A stretch of DNA of 56,474 bases, from assembly GCA_964420925.1 (NCBI GenBank), contig CAYQVB010000061.1:1-56474 (forward strand). The letters are read 5' to 3'. Below, piece after piece: positions 17,919 through 27,957 of the stretch (position 1 is its first letter; each line of letters opens with the position of its first letter). The stretch is from JAJEAD01 sp964420925. GTDB taxonomy: Bacteria; Pseudomonadota; Gammaproteobacteria; HK1. The translations under genes and the position numbers were made by a program. The notes under the pieces were generated by a model. It was not told the DNA's origin. It saw only the letters and a program-made list of their open reading frames with translations, and made no database searches.

Positions 17919-19538
17919 TCACACTGCCCTCGGCACGGGACACGCACCAGCATCGCCTCTTCTGATGACCCTTCCTGCCATCGCGCCGTGGTAGGCGCCG
18001 GCATCGACGACCACCTGGCCGTTGACCACCACGTACTCGATGCCCTGGGGATAGCACTTGTTGCCGTCCAGCGACGCCTTGACGCGGTCGAGGTCGAAGA
18101 CCGTGATGTCCGCGTCGGCCCCTTCCCGCAGCATCCCTTTCCTTCGCAGCCCCATGGTCTGCGCGGCGTACGAAGTCATCTTTCGCACCGCTTCTTCGAG
18201 GCGGATGACCTTCTTCTCGCGCACGTAGTAGCCGAGCACTCTCGGGAAGGAGCCGTACTGTCCGATCGAAGGGTTGCCCTCCACGAAGCCCATCGCGTCG
18301 GTCTCGATCATCGTCAGCGGATGGGTGACCGCGGCGGCGAGATCGTCGGTCTGCTTGAAGATGCGGTACATCGTGGCCTGACAGCGCTCTTCGAGGATCA
18401 GGTCCATCACCGTGGTCTCGGGATCGCTGCCTTTCAGCCGGCTGATCTCGCTGATGGTCATGCCCTGGAATTGCTGATTGGCCTCGCTCAACACCCTTGC
18501 GAGACGGATCCCGTCCCAGCGGGAGACTGCGGTGTCGGCGGCGAGCCGCGCGGTCTCCTCGACCATCGCCTGCTTCATGCGGCTGCGTTCATCCGGGTCC
18601 CGGAGACGCCGGAAGAGCTCCTCCAGAGTGCCCTCGCTCACCCAGTGCGGCAGCAGGAGGCGCAGGGTGGTGCCGGCCGCGAGGGGATAGACGTCGGTCG
18701 CCACTTCCAGCCCCTCTTCACGAGCGTTCGAGATCGTGTCCAGCACCTCGCCGATCTTGCCGACGTTCGCCTCACCCTGGACCGAGATATGGGAGATGAC
18801 GACCGGCAGCTTCGCCTTGCGCCCGACCTCGAAGCTCTCCTCGAGCGATTCGAAGACGCGGTCGCTGTAGTCGCGCATGTGGGTACCGAAGATGCCTCCG
18901 TACTCGGCCGAGACCTTGGCAAGCTCGATGACCTCGTCGTTGTTCGCGTAGTCCCCGGGGGCGTAGGCCAGCCCCACCGTGAAGCCGAAGGCCCCCGCCT
19001 CCATCGCTTCGCGGACCGTGGCCTTCATCCGGGAGAGCTCGCCTTCGGTGGGCGGCCGGTTCTCGAATCCCATCGCGTCGATGCGCACCGTGCCGTGCCC
19101 CACCATGGGCACGAAGTTGGTGGGAATGTCGAAGCTCCCGAGCTCCCGCAGGTACTCGTCGAAGGTGCGCCAGCGCCAGGAGAGCACGCCTTCCACCGGC
19201 GACTCGAAGGCGACGTAGGCCTTGAGCAGGTCCAGGTTGTCGGGGTTGACGGGGGCCGCCGATTCGCCGCACTGCCCCGCGCACTCCGTGGTGATGCCCT
19301 GGCGGAGCTTGAAGTCCCGCGGATTGGCCAGGTCGAGCACGGTGAAGTCGGCGTGGCAGTGCACGTCGATGAATCCCGGCGAGACGTAGAGGCCCTCGGC
19401 ATCGATCACCCGCTCGGCCTTCTCCTCGATCCGTCCGATCGCGGCGATCGAACCATCGTTCACGCCCACGTCCGCGCGGAACCAGGGATTGCCGCTGCCG
19501 TCGACGATGCGGCCATTCTTGAAAACCAAGTCGTACAT
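17919..19538 (-). CDS. N-acyl-D-amino-acid deacylase (amidohydrolase)
   Basis: A 539-residue amidohydrolase of the D-aminoacylase group. The metal motif H60-x-H62 is in FIDVHCHADF, further metal-binding histidines are in THMRDYSD and VVISHISVQG, and the usual C-terminal ADITVFD strand is present. It hydrolyses N-acyl-D-amino acids (or related N-acylated compounds) to the free amino acid. The first 30 residues form the small beta-sandwich (VFKNGRIVDGSG). The start at 19538 was preferred over 19613 because the extra 25 residues are unrelated to the family. The gene is divergent from the next dioxygenase. Confidence 0.85.
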   Translation of the reverse strand: MYDLVFKNGRIVDGSGNPWFRADVGVNDGSIAAIGRIEEKAERVIDAEGLYVSPGFIDVHCHADFTVLDLANPRDFKLRQGITTECAGQCGESAAPVNPDNLDLLKAYVAFESPVEGVLSWRWRTFDEYLRELGSFDIPTNFVPMVGHGTVRIDAMGFENRPPTEGELSRMKATVREAMEAGAFGFTVGLAYAPGDYANNDEVIELAKVSAEYGGIFGTHMRDYSDRVFESLEESFEVGRKAKLPVVISHISVQGEANVGKIGEVLDTISNAREEGLEVATDVYPLAAGTTLRLLLPHWVSEGTLEELFRRLRDPDERSRMKQAMVEETARLAADTAVSRWDGIRLARVLSEANQQFQGMTISEISRLKGSDPETTVMDLILEERCQATMYRIFKQTDDLAAAVTHPLTMIETDAMGFVEGNPSIGQYGSFPRVLGYYVREKKVIRLEEAVRKMTSYAAQTMGLRRKGMLREGADADITVFDLDRVKASLDGNKCYPQGIEYVVVNGQVVVDAGAYHGAMAGRVIRRGDAGACPVPRAV

Positions 19539-19795
19539 GTTCGGACTCTCGGGGCGGGGTGGCGCGGGACGCGGCCATATCGTCATTGTCACGCGAGTGA
19601 CGGCGCGAGTCACCCGGGCGAAGCATCACCGCGAACCTGAAACCCAGAGGCGCGCGCTATACTGCCCACCACGAATCTCCTGACGAGCCGGTTCCGGAGC
19701 GCAGTGGCGAGCCCGGCGGGATGAGTCTCTGCATCGGGCGCCGGGCGCGGCACTGGTGCGAGAGCTGCGGATTCGGGTCGCGACAAGGGGTGACG

Positions 19796-20602
19796 ATGCA
19801 CACGGGTTCCGATTCTGCGGCATCGCAAGGGACGGCAACCAGGCGACGCCTCACCCCGAAACAGATCGCGGCCTACGAAGAAGAGGGCCACGTGTTCGTG
19901 CCGGAGCTCCTGCCGCGAGAGCGGGCCGAGGCCGCACTCGAGGCGGCGCTGCCGCTCTTCGCCCTCGATCGTCCGGAGGTGATCCGGGAGAGCGACGGGG
20001 TCACGGTGCGCTCGCTCATGAACGTGCACCGCTTCTGCCCGGTCATCGACACCCTGGTCCGGCACCCGTCGCTCATCGGGCCGGTAGAGCAACTGCTCGG
20101 AAGCCCCGCCTATATCTTCCAGTGCATCCTCAACCTCAAGCGCCCCTTCACCGGGGATGTCTGGCAGTGGCATCAGGACCTCCCCACCTACCTCTATGAC
20201 GATGGAGTGCCTGAAGACCGGATGGTGAACGTGCTCGTCTTCCTCGAGGAGGTGAGCGCGTTCAACGGCCCCCTCATGATTATCCCAGGCTCACACCGCA
20301 GCGCCGCTTTCCATCGGGATGTCGACAACACCACCACCAGCTATCCGATCCGCGCACTCGACCACGAAACGGTGGGCGCGCTGGCGCGCGAGCGTGGCAT
20401 CGTCGCTCCGCAGGGCACACCCGGGTCGGCAATCTTCGCGCACACCAACTGCGTCCATGCCTCCGGACCGAACATGAGCCCGTGGGGCCGGGCAGTGATC
20501 TCGCTTACCCTCAACTCGATAGAGAACCGGCACACCGGATCGCGCCGCCCGGACTGGATAGTGATGGACGATTACCGCCCGGTCGTCGCACGCGAATCCT
20601 GA
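19796..20602 (+). CDS. Phytanoyl-CoA dioxygenase family protein (ectoine-hydroxylase-like)
   Basis: A 268-residue Fe(II)/2-oxoglutarate dioxygenase. The iron ligands are H126 and D128 (WQWHQDLPTY) and H221 (HTNCVHASGPN); R232 probably binds 2-oxoglutarate. The IIPGSHRSA segment near 162-170 is typical of the ectoine hydroxylase-like branch. It probably hydroxylates a small zwitterionic or CoA-linked substrate. The start at 19796 was chosen by homologous length; an upstream ATG at 19721 is possible. It ends 13 bases from the convergent flavoprotein gene. Confidence 0.85.
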   Translation: MHTGSDSAASQGTATRRRLTPKQIAAYEEEGHVFVPELLPRERAEAALEAALPLFALDRPEVIRESDGVTVRSLMNVHRFCPVIDTLVRHPSLIGPVEQLLGSPAYIFQCILNLKRPFTGDVWQWHQDLPTYLYDDGVPEDRMVNVLVFLEEVSAFNGPLMIIPGSHRSAAFHRDVDNTTTSYPIRALDHETVGALARERGIVAPQGTPGSAIFAHTNCVHASGPNMSPWGRAVISLTLNSIENRHTGSRRPDWIVMDDYRPVVARES

Positions 20603-20615
20603 ACCCCGCTCCGCC

Positions 20616-23042
20616 TCAGTTGCGCATGCGCTCGCGGTTGTGGTCGAAGAGCGCGTGGCGCTGGAGGCGGGCGGGGAGACGCTCCCCGAGAAGCTCGATC
20701 TCCCATCCCGAGTCCTGCTCGGCCACCTCCCGGGGCACGTAGCCGAGCGCGACCGACGCCTTCGAGTGGTGGGCGTAGCCGCCGGAGGTGATCCAGCCGA
20801 CCACCTTGCCGTCCAGCCACACCGGCTCGTCGCCGATCGCATCGGCGTCCTTCGCCTCCAGCACGAAGGTGCGCAGGCGCAACTGCCCGCCCTTCGCGCG
20901 CTCTTCCCGCGCCGCCGCCTTGCCGATGAAGTCGGCCTCCTTGTCGAAGGCCACGAAGCGGTCGAGGCCCGCTTCCACCGGGCCGTAGATGGGGCGGTAC
21001 TCGCGCGCCCAGCCCCCGAAGTTCTTCTCCAGGCGCAGGGCGTTGAGGGCGCGGGAGCCGAAGAGACGGATGCCGTGCGGCTCGCCCGCACGCATCAGCT
21101 CGTCGAAGAGGTAACGGTGATACTCCGGCTTGCACCAGATCTCGTAGCCGAGATCGCCGGTAAAGGTCACCCGTCCCACCAGCGCCGGCGCCATGCCGAG
21201 CGTCATCCACCGGATGTCCATGAAGCGCATGCCGGTGCTGGAAACGTCGTCGCGGGTGACGGCTGCGAGCACGTCGCGGGCCCGCGGGCCGGCTACGGAG
21301 AGCCCGACGAGGCCCAGGCGCACCGCGTTCAGGGAGACCGAGCCGTTCTCGGGCAGGTGCTGGCCGAACCAGCGCATGTGGTAGTCCTCGGCGATGCCGG
21401 AACCCGCGATGAAGAAGCCCTCCTCTCCCAAGTTGGCGAGCGAGAAGTCGCCGATGATCCGGCCGTCTTCCTTGAGCATCGGCGCCAGCGTCATCCGCCC
21501 CGGCCTCGGGATGCGGCAGGCGAGGATGCGATCGAGCCAGGCCCGGGCGCCCTCGCCGGTCACGGTGTACTTCGCGAAGCCGGAGATGTCCATGAGCCCG
21601 ACCCGTTCGCGCACCGCCTCGCACTCCGCCGCGACGTGCTCGAAGTCGGTGGAGCGCCGCCACGAGAACTCGTCCTCCACCCCGGGCGGGGCGAACCAGA
21701 GCGGCACTTCGAGGCCGTAGGCGGCCCCGAACTGCGCCCCCGCCGCTGCGAGCCGGTCGTAGAGCGGGGTGGTGCACAGTGGCCGGGCCGCGGGCAGCTC
21801 CTCGTTGGGGAAGCGGATCGAGAAACGCCGCGAGTAGTTCTCCCGCACCTTGACGTTGGTGTATGACGGGGTCGCCCAGTCGCCGAAGCGCGCCACGTCC
21901 ATCGCGAACACGTCGAATCCGGGATCGCCGTCCACCATCCAGTTCGCTACCGTGAGGCCGACCCCACCCCCCTGCGAGAAGCCCGCCATCACTCCGCAGG
22001 CGCACCAGTATCCGGGCAACTCGCGTACCGGACCCACCAGGGGGTTGCCGTCCGGGGCGAAGGTGAAGGGGCCGTTCACGATCTGCTTGATCCCCGCGTT
22101 CTGGAAGGCGGGGAAGTGCTGGAAGCCGACCTCGAGCGAGGGCGCGATGCGGTCGATGTCCGGCTCGAGCAGCTCGTGGCCGAAGTCCCAGGGCGTCTCG
22201 TGCTCCGACCACGGCCGGCATGCCTTCTCGTAGGTGCCCATCAGCATCCCGCCGCGCTCTTGGCGGAGATAGAGCTCGCCGTCGAAGTCGACGACGTGCA
22301 ACACCTCCTGGCCCGTCTTCTCGTTGATCTCCGCCACCTCGGGCATATCGTCGGTGAGCAGGTACATGTGCTCCATCGCGAGCACCGGAAGCTCGAGCCC
22401 GGCCATGCGCCCCACCTCCCGCGCCCACAGGCCGGCCGCGTTGACCACGTGCTCCGCGCGCACCGTGCCCTTTGCCGTGACCACGGCCCAGGTACCGTCA
22501 GGATTGCGCGCCAGCTCCTCGACCCGGGTGTGACGGTGGATCTCGGCTCCGAGCTTGCGCGCGGATCGGGCATAGGCCTGGGTGACCCCGGAAGGGTCGA
22601 GATGTCCGTCCACCCAGGTGCGCAGCGCGCCGACGAAACAGGCGGGATCGAGCAGGGGCATCAGGCGGTGCGCCTCCTCCGCGCTGATGATCTCGGCGTC
22701 GATGTCGAGGTAGCGCCCCTTGGCCACCATGCTCTTGAGCCAGTCGAAGCGCTCCTCGGTCGCGGCCAGCATCACGCCGCCCGTAATGTGGAGCCCCGTC
22801 GCCTGACCGGAAAGCTCCTCTATCTCCTGGTAGAGCTCGATGGTGTACTTCTGCAGCTTGGCGACGTTCGGATCGCCGTTGATGGTGTGCATGCCGCCGG
22901 CCGCGTGCCAGGTCGACCCCGAGGTGAGCTCGTCACGTTCGAGCAGCATGATGTCGGTCCAGCCGCGCTTGGCGAGGTGGTAGAGCACGGAGCAGCCGAC
23001 CACCCCTCCTCCGATCACGACCACGCGGGCGTGGGTCTTCAT
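20616..23042 (-). CDS. Sarcosine/dimethylglycine dehydrogenase-like FAD and folate-binding protein
   Basis: An 808-residue two-part enzyme. Residues 1-380 form a DAO-type FAD domain with the dinucleotide motif VIGGGVVGCS near 9-18 and the flavin-linking region SGSTWHAAGG at 41-50. Residues about 430-800 are a glycine-cleavage T-protein-like domain (EVPLWFAPPGVEDEF, then GYEIWCKPEYHRYLFDEL). Such enzymes remove N-methyl groups from dimethylglycine, sarcosine or related compounds and hand the one-carbon unit to tetrahydrofolate. The length agrees with the family (about 810-860). The substrate is inferred only from the family and from nearby methylamine-type genes. Confidence 0.85.
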   Translation of the reverse strand: MKTHARVVVIGGGVVGCSVLYHLAKRGWTDIMLLERDELTSGSTWHAAGGMHTINGDPNVAKLQKYTIELYQEIEELSGQATGLHITGGVMLAATEERFDWLKSMVAKGRYLDIDAEIISAEEAHRLMPLLDPACFVGALRTWVDGHLDPSGVTQAYARSARKLGAEIHRHTRVEELARNPDGTWAVVTAKGTVRAEHVVNAAGLWAREVGRMAGLELPVLAMEHMYLLTDDMPEVAEINEKTGQEVLHVVDFDGELYLRQERGGMLMGTYEKACRPWSEHETPWDFGHELLEPDIDRIAPSLEVGFQHFPAFQNAGIKQIVNGPFTFAPDGNPLVGPVRELPGYWCACGVMAGFSQGGGVGLTVANWMVDGDPGFDVFAMDVARFGDWATPSYTNVKVRENYSRRFSIRFPNEELPAARPLCTTPLYDRLAAAGAQFGAAYGLEVPLWFAPPGVEDEFSWRRSTDFEHVAAECEAVRERVGLMDISGFAKYTVTGEGARAWLDRILACRIPRPGRMTLAPMLKEDGRIIGDFSLANLGEEGFFIAGSGIAEDYHMRWFGQHLPENGSVSLNAVRLGLVGLSVAGPRARDVLAAVTRDDVSSTGMRFMDIRWMTLGMAPALVGRVTFTGDLGYEIWCKPEYHRYLFDELMRAGEPHGIRLFGSRALNALRLEKNFGGWAREYRPIYGPVEAGLDRFVAFDKEADFIGKAAAREERAKGGQLRLRTFVLEAKDADAIGDEPVWLDGKVVGWITSGGYAHHSKASVALGYVPREVAEQDSGWEIELLGERLPARLQRHALFDHNRERMRN

Positions 23043-23238
23043 GTGCGCTGAGCCTCCGCTTCAGACGCCGCTTCAGCCCCAGCGGCGGAAAGCCGGGAGT
23101 CTATACGAAGGCTTCGAGCCGAGGACGGGCGATCACCGCGCCGACGCGAGGGGCGAGACCGAGGCGGGGAACGTCGCGGGGGATGGCACGCGGAGTATGA
23201 TCCTCGAGGACATGCCACACATCACAGGCGCCTCCGCC

Positions 23239-24021
23239 ATGAACGAACGTCCCACGACCATGCACACCGGGCCTCTCGGCTCCACCATTCACGTTCTGCG
23301 CGCCGATGCGGAGACGGTCGCTACGCTCGCGGCCGTCGATTGGAACCGGCATTTCAGCCGGGTCTGCCTCGACCCGGTACGCGGACTCGTCACCCTGATG
23401 TCGCCTTCGCGCCTTCACGACGACCTGTCCAGGATCTTCGACGACATCGTGGACACCGCGGGGAGCATCCTCACCGGCGCGGCAAGGGGGTTGCGCAGCG
23501 CCCGCCTGCGGGGGCAGGGCGAGCCCCCCGGCACCGGGATGGAGCCCGACTGCCAGTTCTACGTCGGAGAGCGCGCCCGAGGCTATCTCGCGGCCGTCGC
23601 CGAAGGGGAGTCGGAGGCCGACGCCTACTTCGACGGCACCGCGCCGGACCTGGTGGTCGAAGTCGAGATTACCAGCGCCGACGCGGGCAAGGCCGAGCGC
23701 TACGGCGCGATGGGGGTGCGGGAGCTCTGGCGCTTGCACGGGCGCAAGGGTACCCGGGAGCTGCGGGCGGAGTTCCTCGCGCTCGGCCCCGCCGGAAGTG
23801 CGCCGCGCCCGCTCGAAGCCTCGGAGGTGCTCGAAGGCCTGACGCCGAGCGATGTGTGCGAAGCGGTGGACGGGGTACGGATCGGCCCGACCCCCACCGA
23901 GCGAATCGAAGCGGTGACCCGCATCGTGCGCCGGCGCCAGCGCGCGAGCGTGCGGGTGCGGGAGGAGGAAGCGCGGTACCCGGCGCCGGAAGCAGGGGTG
24001 GCGAGTACCTTTGCACGATGA
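23239..24021 (+). CDS. Uma2 family PD-(D/E)XK-fold protein
   Basis: A protein of about 260 residues. The region GTGMEPDCQFYVGERA, and later APDLVVEVEITSADAGKAERY followed by GVRELWRL, matches the Uma2 restriction-endonuclease-like domain, with the D and E of the PD..VEV core present. The cellular role of Uma2 proteins is unknown; many occur in multiple copies. The start is uncertain: ATG at 23239 gives a normal length, ATG at 23197 has a closer GGAG. The C-terminal 40 residues are arginine-rich and atypical. Confidence 0.75.
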   Translation: MNERPTTMHTGPLGSTIHVLRADAETVATLAAVDWNRHFSRVCLDPVRGLVTLMSPSRLHDDLSRIFDDIVDTAGSILTGAARGLRSARLRGQGEPPGTGMEPDCQFYVGERARGYLAAVAEGESEADAYFDGTAPDLVVEVEITSADAGKAERYGAMGVRELWRLHGRKGTRELRAEFLALGPAGSAPRPLEASEVLEGLTPSDVCEAVDGVRIGPTPTERIEAVTRIVRRRQRASVRVREEEARYPAPEAGVASTFAR

Positions 24022-24156
24022 TTATGATCGATTGAAAATCAAGCAATTACGCGCCACAACAGCCTCGTCGACATCATCCCGACCAGTCGAGATCTCTGTG
24101 CAGAGGTACCAGGGGATGCGGTCTCCCTTCACCCATTGCCGCATGGCGCGCCGGCG

Positions 24157-25200
24157 ATGCTGACGGAAAGAGACCGTGGGTATCGGGCCGAACGCCACCG
24201 GATCCTCCGGCGCCTGGGTGCGACTCGGTGTGAAGTCACCCAGCTCGGCTTCGGGGGTGCCGCGCTCGGCAATCTCTTCCGTACGGTCGGGGAGGCGGAG
24301 GCCCGGGAGGCGGTGGGCGAGGCTTTCTCGCTCGGTGTGCGCTACTTCGACACCGCCCCCTACTACGGCTACGGCCTGAGCGAGCACCGTATCGGCGCAG
24401 TGCTGCGAAGCACGGCGCGCGAGGAGTTCACCTTGTCCACGAAGGTGGGGCGCCTCCTGCGCGCGGACCTCGTCCAATCGCGAGGCACGGAGTTCTGCGA
24501 TCCCCTGCCCTTCGGGGCGGTGTTCGACTACGGCTACGACGCGACGTGGCGCTCCCTCGAGGACAGCCTCCAGCGCCTCGGCATCGGTCGGATCGACGTC
24601 GCCCTCATCCACGACCTCGATCCCAGCGTGCACGAACCTGACGCGCACACCCGGTACCTCGCTCAGGCGAGAGACGGCGCGCTCCGCGCGCTGGCCGAGA
24701 TGCGAGAGCAGGGCATCGTTGCGGCCATCGGCCTCGGCATCAACGACTGGCGGGCGGCGGAACGCTTCGTGCGCGAAAGCGCTCTCGACATGGTGCTGCT
24801 CGCGGGGCGCTACACCCTGCTGGAGCAGGCAGCGGCCAAGTCCCTTCTTCCCCTGTGCGAGCAACGCAGAGTGTCGGTGGTGATCGGCGGCCCCTTCAAC
24901 TCGGGCGTGCTCGCCGGCGACCGTGCGGGCGCTTACGACTACGCGCCCGCGCCAGAATCGGTGCGGGCCCGTGTGGCGAGGCTGCGCGAGGTCTGCGCGC
25001 GCCACGATGTACCGCTTGGGGCGGCCGCTCTCCAGTTTCCCCTCGGCCAGCCGGCGGTGGTTTCGGTGATCCCGGGCATGCGCAACGCCGCCGAGGTCCG
25101 GGACAATGTCCGGCTCTTCAGTGTCGCGATCCCCCCCGCCCTATGGGAGGAGCTGCGCGACGAGGGGCTGCTGCCAGGCGAGCTCCCGGTTCCGGCCTGA
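24157..25200 (+). CDS. Aldo/keto reductase (aldose/fucose dehydrogenase-like)
   Basis: A 347-residue TIM-barrel NAD(P)-dependent enzyme. The catalytic tetrad is visible: D and Y in FDTAPYYGYGLSEHR, K in LSTKVGR, H in ALIHDLD. Length and sequence place it with D-threo-aldose 1-dehydrogenase and L-fucose dehydrogenase relatives, which oxidise free sugars. The start at 24157 is the first ATG (an in-frame TTG lies at 24136); no good ribosome site is seen. A fragment of a close paralogue lies at 9160-9303. Confidence 0.85.
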   Translation: MLTERDRGYRAERHRILRRLGATRCEVTQLGFGGAALGNLFRTVGEAEAREAVGEAFSLGVRYFDTAPYYGYGLSEHRIGAVLRSTAREEFTLSTKVGRLLRADLVQSRGTEFCDPLPFGAVFDYGYDATWRSLEDSLQRLGIGRIDVALIHDLDPSVHEPDAHTRYLAQARDGALRALAEMREQGIVAAIGLGINDWRAAERFVRESALDMVLLAGRYTLLEQAAAKSLLPLCEQRRVSVVIGGPFNSGVLAGDRAGAYDYAPAPESVRARVARLREVCARHDVPLGAAALQFPLGQPAVVSVIPGMRNAAEVRDNVRLFSVAIPPALWEELRDEGLLPGELPVPA

Positions 25201-25206
25201 GTGTTT

Positions 25207-25986
25207 CTACCCCCGATAGCGGCTGATCCGCAGCGCGATCATCGTCGATCCGATGGTGAGCGCAATCAGAATCGTGGCGATCGCGTTGATGGACGGATCG
25301 AGAGTGGTCCGGATCTTGCCGTACACGAAGGTTGGCAGGGTGTTGCCGCCGCCGATCGTGAAGAAGGTGATCACGAACTCGTCGAGGGAAATCGCGAGCG
25401 TGATGAGGGCTGCTCCGACGATGGTGGCGCGAATCATCGGCAGGGTCACGGTCACGAAGGCTTGCCACGGCGAGGCGCCGAGGTCGCGCGCGCTGTCCTG
25501 GACCGCGTAGTCGAAGGTCGCCATCCGCGCGTAGACGATCAGAATCACGAAGGGCTGGGTGATCACGATGTGCCCGAGCATCACGGTGCCGAGGCTCAGG
25601 CCCATGTCCACCCAGCGCACGAAGTACACGAGCAGCGCGACCCCGATCACCAGGGGCGGCATCATGATCGGCAGGCACAGCGCGATGAGCCAGGGGCCGG
25701 CGACACGCGGGCGCAAGCGCGACAGGGTCAGCGCGGCCAGGGTGCCGACCACGGTCGACGTCAACGCGACCACGCCCGCAATCCGCAGACTGTTGTAGAA
25801 GGACTTCCAGAACTCCGGCGTGTCGAAGAGCCGTTCGTACCACTTCCCGGACACACCTCCCATCGGGAAGTTGGTGAGCGCGTTCTCCCCGAAGGAGAAG
25901 ATCACCACCAGCAGCAGCGGAGTCACCATAAAGACGACGACGAGGGCTCCGAATCCGCGCCATGCGAGGGTGGCGAGGGCGTTCAT
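25207..25986 (-). CDS. potC: ABC transporter permease, PotC-like
   Basis: A 259-residue inner-membrane permease with about six hydrophobic segments. The binding-protein-dependent transport motif is in DSARDLGASPWQAF followed by VTLPMI (EAA loop). It matches the second permease of spermidine/putrescine-type importers. The start at 25986 overlaps the first permease by four bases (ATGA). It is the last gene of the four-gene importer operon. The symbol reflects family only; the substrate could be a betaine or other quaternary amine. Confidence 0.8.
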   Translation of the reverse strand: MNALATLAWRGFGALVVVFMVTPLLLVVIFSFGENALTNFPMGGVSGKWYERLFDTPEFWKSFYNSLRIAGVVALTSTVVGTLAALTLSRLRPRVAGPWLIALCLPIMMPPLVIGVALLVYFVRWVDMGLSLGTVMLGHIVITQPFVILIVYARMATFDYAVQDSARDLGASPWQAFVTVTLPMIRATIVGAALITLAISLDEFVITFFTIGGGNTLPTFVYGKIRTTLDPSINAIATILIALTIGSTMIALRISRYRG

Positions 25987-26885
25987 CGCGGCGACCTCCA
26001 CAGCGCGAAGCGCGCCGCCACGACGAGCGTCAGGCACACCGCGAGCAGAGTGAAGGACATCGCGGAACCGAGCGGCCAGTCGAAACGGATCGAGAACTGG
26101 TTGCCGATGAACACCCCGATCATCGAGCCGGTGGTGCCCCCGAGAAACTGCGGGGTGACGTAGTCACCCACCGCGATGAGGAAGGTGAAGATCAGGGCGG
26201 CGAGGAGGCCGGCGCGACACTGCGGCAGCACGACCCCGAGCACTACCTGCCAGGGGCGCGCCCCGAGATCGCGGGCCGCTTCCAGGGTGATGTCCGCGAC
26301 GTTGCGCATCGAGGCGTACACCGGCAGCAGAGCCAGCGGCAGCAGGAAGTGCACCAGCGCGACGACCACCGCCCCCGCGTTGTAGATGAAGGCGCCGATC
26401 GGCTCGTCGATGACGCCGACTCCGAGCAGGGCCGAGTTCAGAATCCCTTCCTTTCCGAGGATCGTCTTCCATGCGTAGACCTTGACGAGGTAGCCGCCGA
26501 ACAAGGTGATCAGGCTCACGAAGAGCAGCGCGTCGCCGTAGCGGCCCGCCTTGAAACGGATGACGTAGGCGAACAGGAAGGCGAGCACGGTGGTCGCGAT
26601 CGCGGTGCCTGCGGCAATGCCGAGCGTGTTGAGGGCCACGTCCCCGTAGCGTTCCACCGCGGAGATGTAGTTCTCCACGGTGAAGTCCGGCACCACTCGC
26701 AGCAGCTTCTTCGACCAGAAGCTCACCACGAAGAGCATCGCGAGCGGGGCGGCGAAGAGGAACAGGAAGATCCCGGTGGAGGGCGCGAGCGCCCACAGCC
26801 GCCGATTGCGCATCGTGCTGGCTACGCTCCGCCTGCGGGCCTCGGAGGACTCGGGTAATGCGGGCCGGAGCCCCGCATCAGGCAT
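25983..26885 (-). CDS. potB: ABC transporter permease, PotB-like
   Basis: A 300-residue inner-membrane permease. After a short cytoplasmic N-terminus (to about residue 30) come about six transmembrane segments; the EAA loop is EAARDLGARPWQVVLGVVLP. It forms the channel with the PotC-like protein. It overlaps the ATPase gene upstream by eight bases and the second permease by four, showing one transcription unit. GGYLVKVYAWKTILGK is characteristic of this permease subfamily. Confidence 0.8.
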   Translation of the reverse strand: MPDAGLRPALPESSEARRRSVASTMRNRRLWALAPSTGIFLFLFAAPLAMLFVVSFWSKKLLRVVPDFTVENYISAVERYGDVALNTLGIAAGTAIATTVLAFLFAYVIRFKAGRYGDALLFVSLITLFGGYLVKVYAWKTILGKEGILNSALLGVGVIDEPIGAFIYNAGAVVVALVHFLLPLALLPVYASMRNVADITLEAARDLGARPWQVVLGVVLPQCRAGLLAALIFTFLIAVGDYVTPQFLGGTTGSMIGVFIGNQFSIRFDWPLGSAMSFTLLAVCLTLVVAARFALWRSPR

Positions 26886-27957
26886 CCTCGATGATGCGAT
26901 GCTCCGCCGTCGACCAGCCCAGCCGGACCGAATCCCCGATCCCGACCGCGGCCCGCGCCGCGGGACCGGAGAGGTGCGCGGTGATCAGGTCCCCGCCCGG
27001 CAGCGTCACCTCGCAGCGCACGTAGGCGCCGAGGAACACGATGTCCTCCACCCGGCCCTCGAGCGCGACGCCGTCCGCCGGGATCTGCTCCCCGACGCGC
27101 ATCGCCTCCGGGCGCACGACCACGAGCACCGGCGCATCGCCGCCCTCGGCGGGGAAAGAGGCCCCGGCATCGAGCCGCACCGCACCGCCGCTTCGCCTTC
27201 CCGAAAAGAGATTGGCCTCTCCGATGAAGGTCGAGACGAAGCGGGTACGCGGCTCGGAGTAGATCTCTTCCGGACCGCCCTCCTGCACGATCCGGCCGGA
27301 CTCCATCACCGCGATCCGGTTCGCGAGCCCGAGCGCCTCGCTCTGGTCGTGGGTCACGAACACGAAGGTGCCTCCGATCTCGTGGTGGATGCGGCGCAGC
27401 TCCTGCTGCATCGCCTGCCGGAGCTTGAGATCGAGCGCGCCGAGCGGCTCGTCCAGAAGCAGCACCTTGGGGCGCATGATGAGGGCGCGGGCGAGCGCGA
27501 CGCGCTGCTGCTGGCCGCCGGAGAGCTGGTTGATCCCCCGGTCGGCCAGCTCTTCGAGGCGCACCAGGCGGATGACCTCGCCCACCCGCTCGTCGATCTC
27601 AGCGCGGTCGACCTTCGCGATGCGGAGCCCGTAAGCAACGTTCTGGCGCACGTTCATGTGCGGGAAGAGTCCGAAGCCCTGGAACACCATGTTGGCGGGC
27701 CGGCGCTCCGGCCCGAGCCGGGTCACGTCGGCGCCATCGATCTCCACCGCACCGGTGGTGGGCGCGATGAAGCCTCCAATCATGCGCAACAGGGTGGTCT
27801 TTCCGCACCCGGACGGACCGAGAATCGCGAAGAAGTCGCCCGCGTGAATCTCGAGGTCGAGCGGGCGCACCGCCTCCACCGAGCCGAAGCGCTTGGAGAG
27901 GCCCCGCAGCCGTACCAGGACGGGCGGGGCTGCACTCGCTGCAGGGACGGCGCTCAT
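26878..27957 (-). CDS. potA: ABC transporter ATP-binding protein, PotA-like
   Basis: A 359-residue ATPase of the carbohydrate/polyamine importer class. Walker A GPSGCGKTT is at 47-55, the ABC signature is NQLSGGQQQRVALARAL, and Walker B with catalytic glutamate is LLLDEPLGALD. The C-terminal 120 residues form a TOBE regulatory domain (VVVRPEAMRVGEQ). It energises the two permeases. It overlaps the binding-protein gene by four bases. Confidence 0.9.
   Translation of the reverse strand: MSAVPAASAAPPVLVRLRGLSKRFGSVEAVRPLDLEIHAGDFFAILGPSGCGKTTLLRMIGGFIAPTTGAVEIDGADVTRLGPERRPANMVFQGFGLFPHMNVRQNVAYGLRIAKVDRAEIDERVGEVIRLVRLEELADRGINQLSGGQQQRVALARALIMRPKVLLLDEPLGALDLKLRQAMQQELRRIHHEIGGTFVFVTHDQSEALGLANRIAVMESGRIVQEGGPEEIYSEPRTRFVSTFIGEANLFSGRRSGGAVRLDAGASFPAEGGDAPVLVVVRPEAMRVGEQIPADGVALEGRVEDIVFLGAYVRCEVTLPGGDLITAHLSGPAARAAVGIGDSVRLGWSTAEHRIIEDA

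Noticed and set aside
20640..21866. 408-codon plus-strand frame opposite the flavoprotein gene
   Set aside because: It is antisense to a strongly supported 808-residue enzyme and has no family resemblance.
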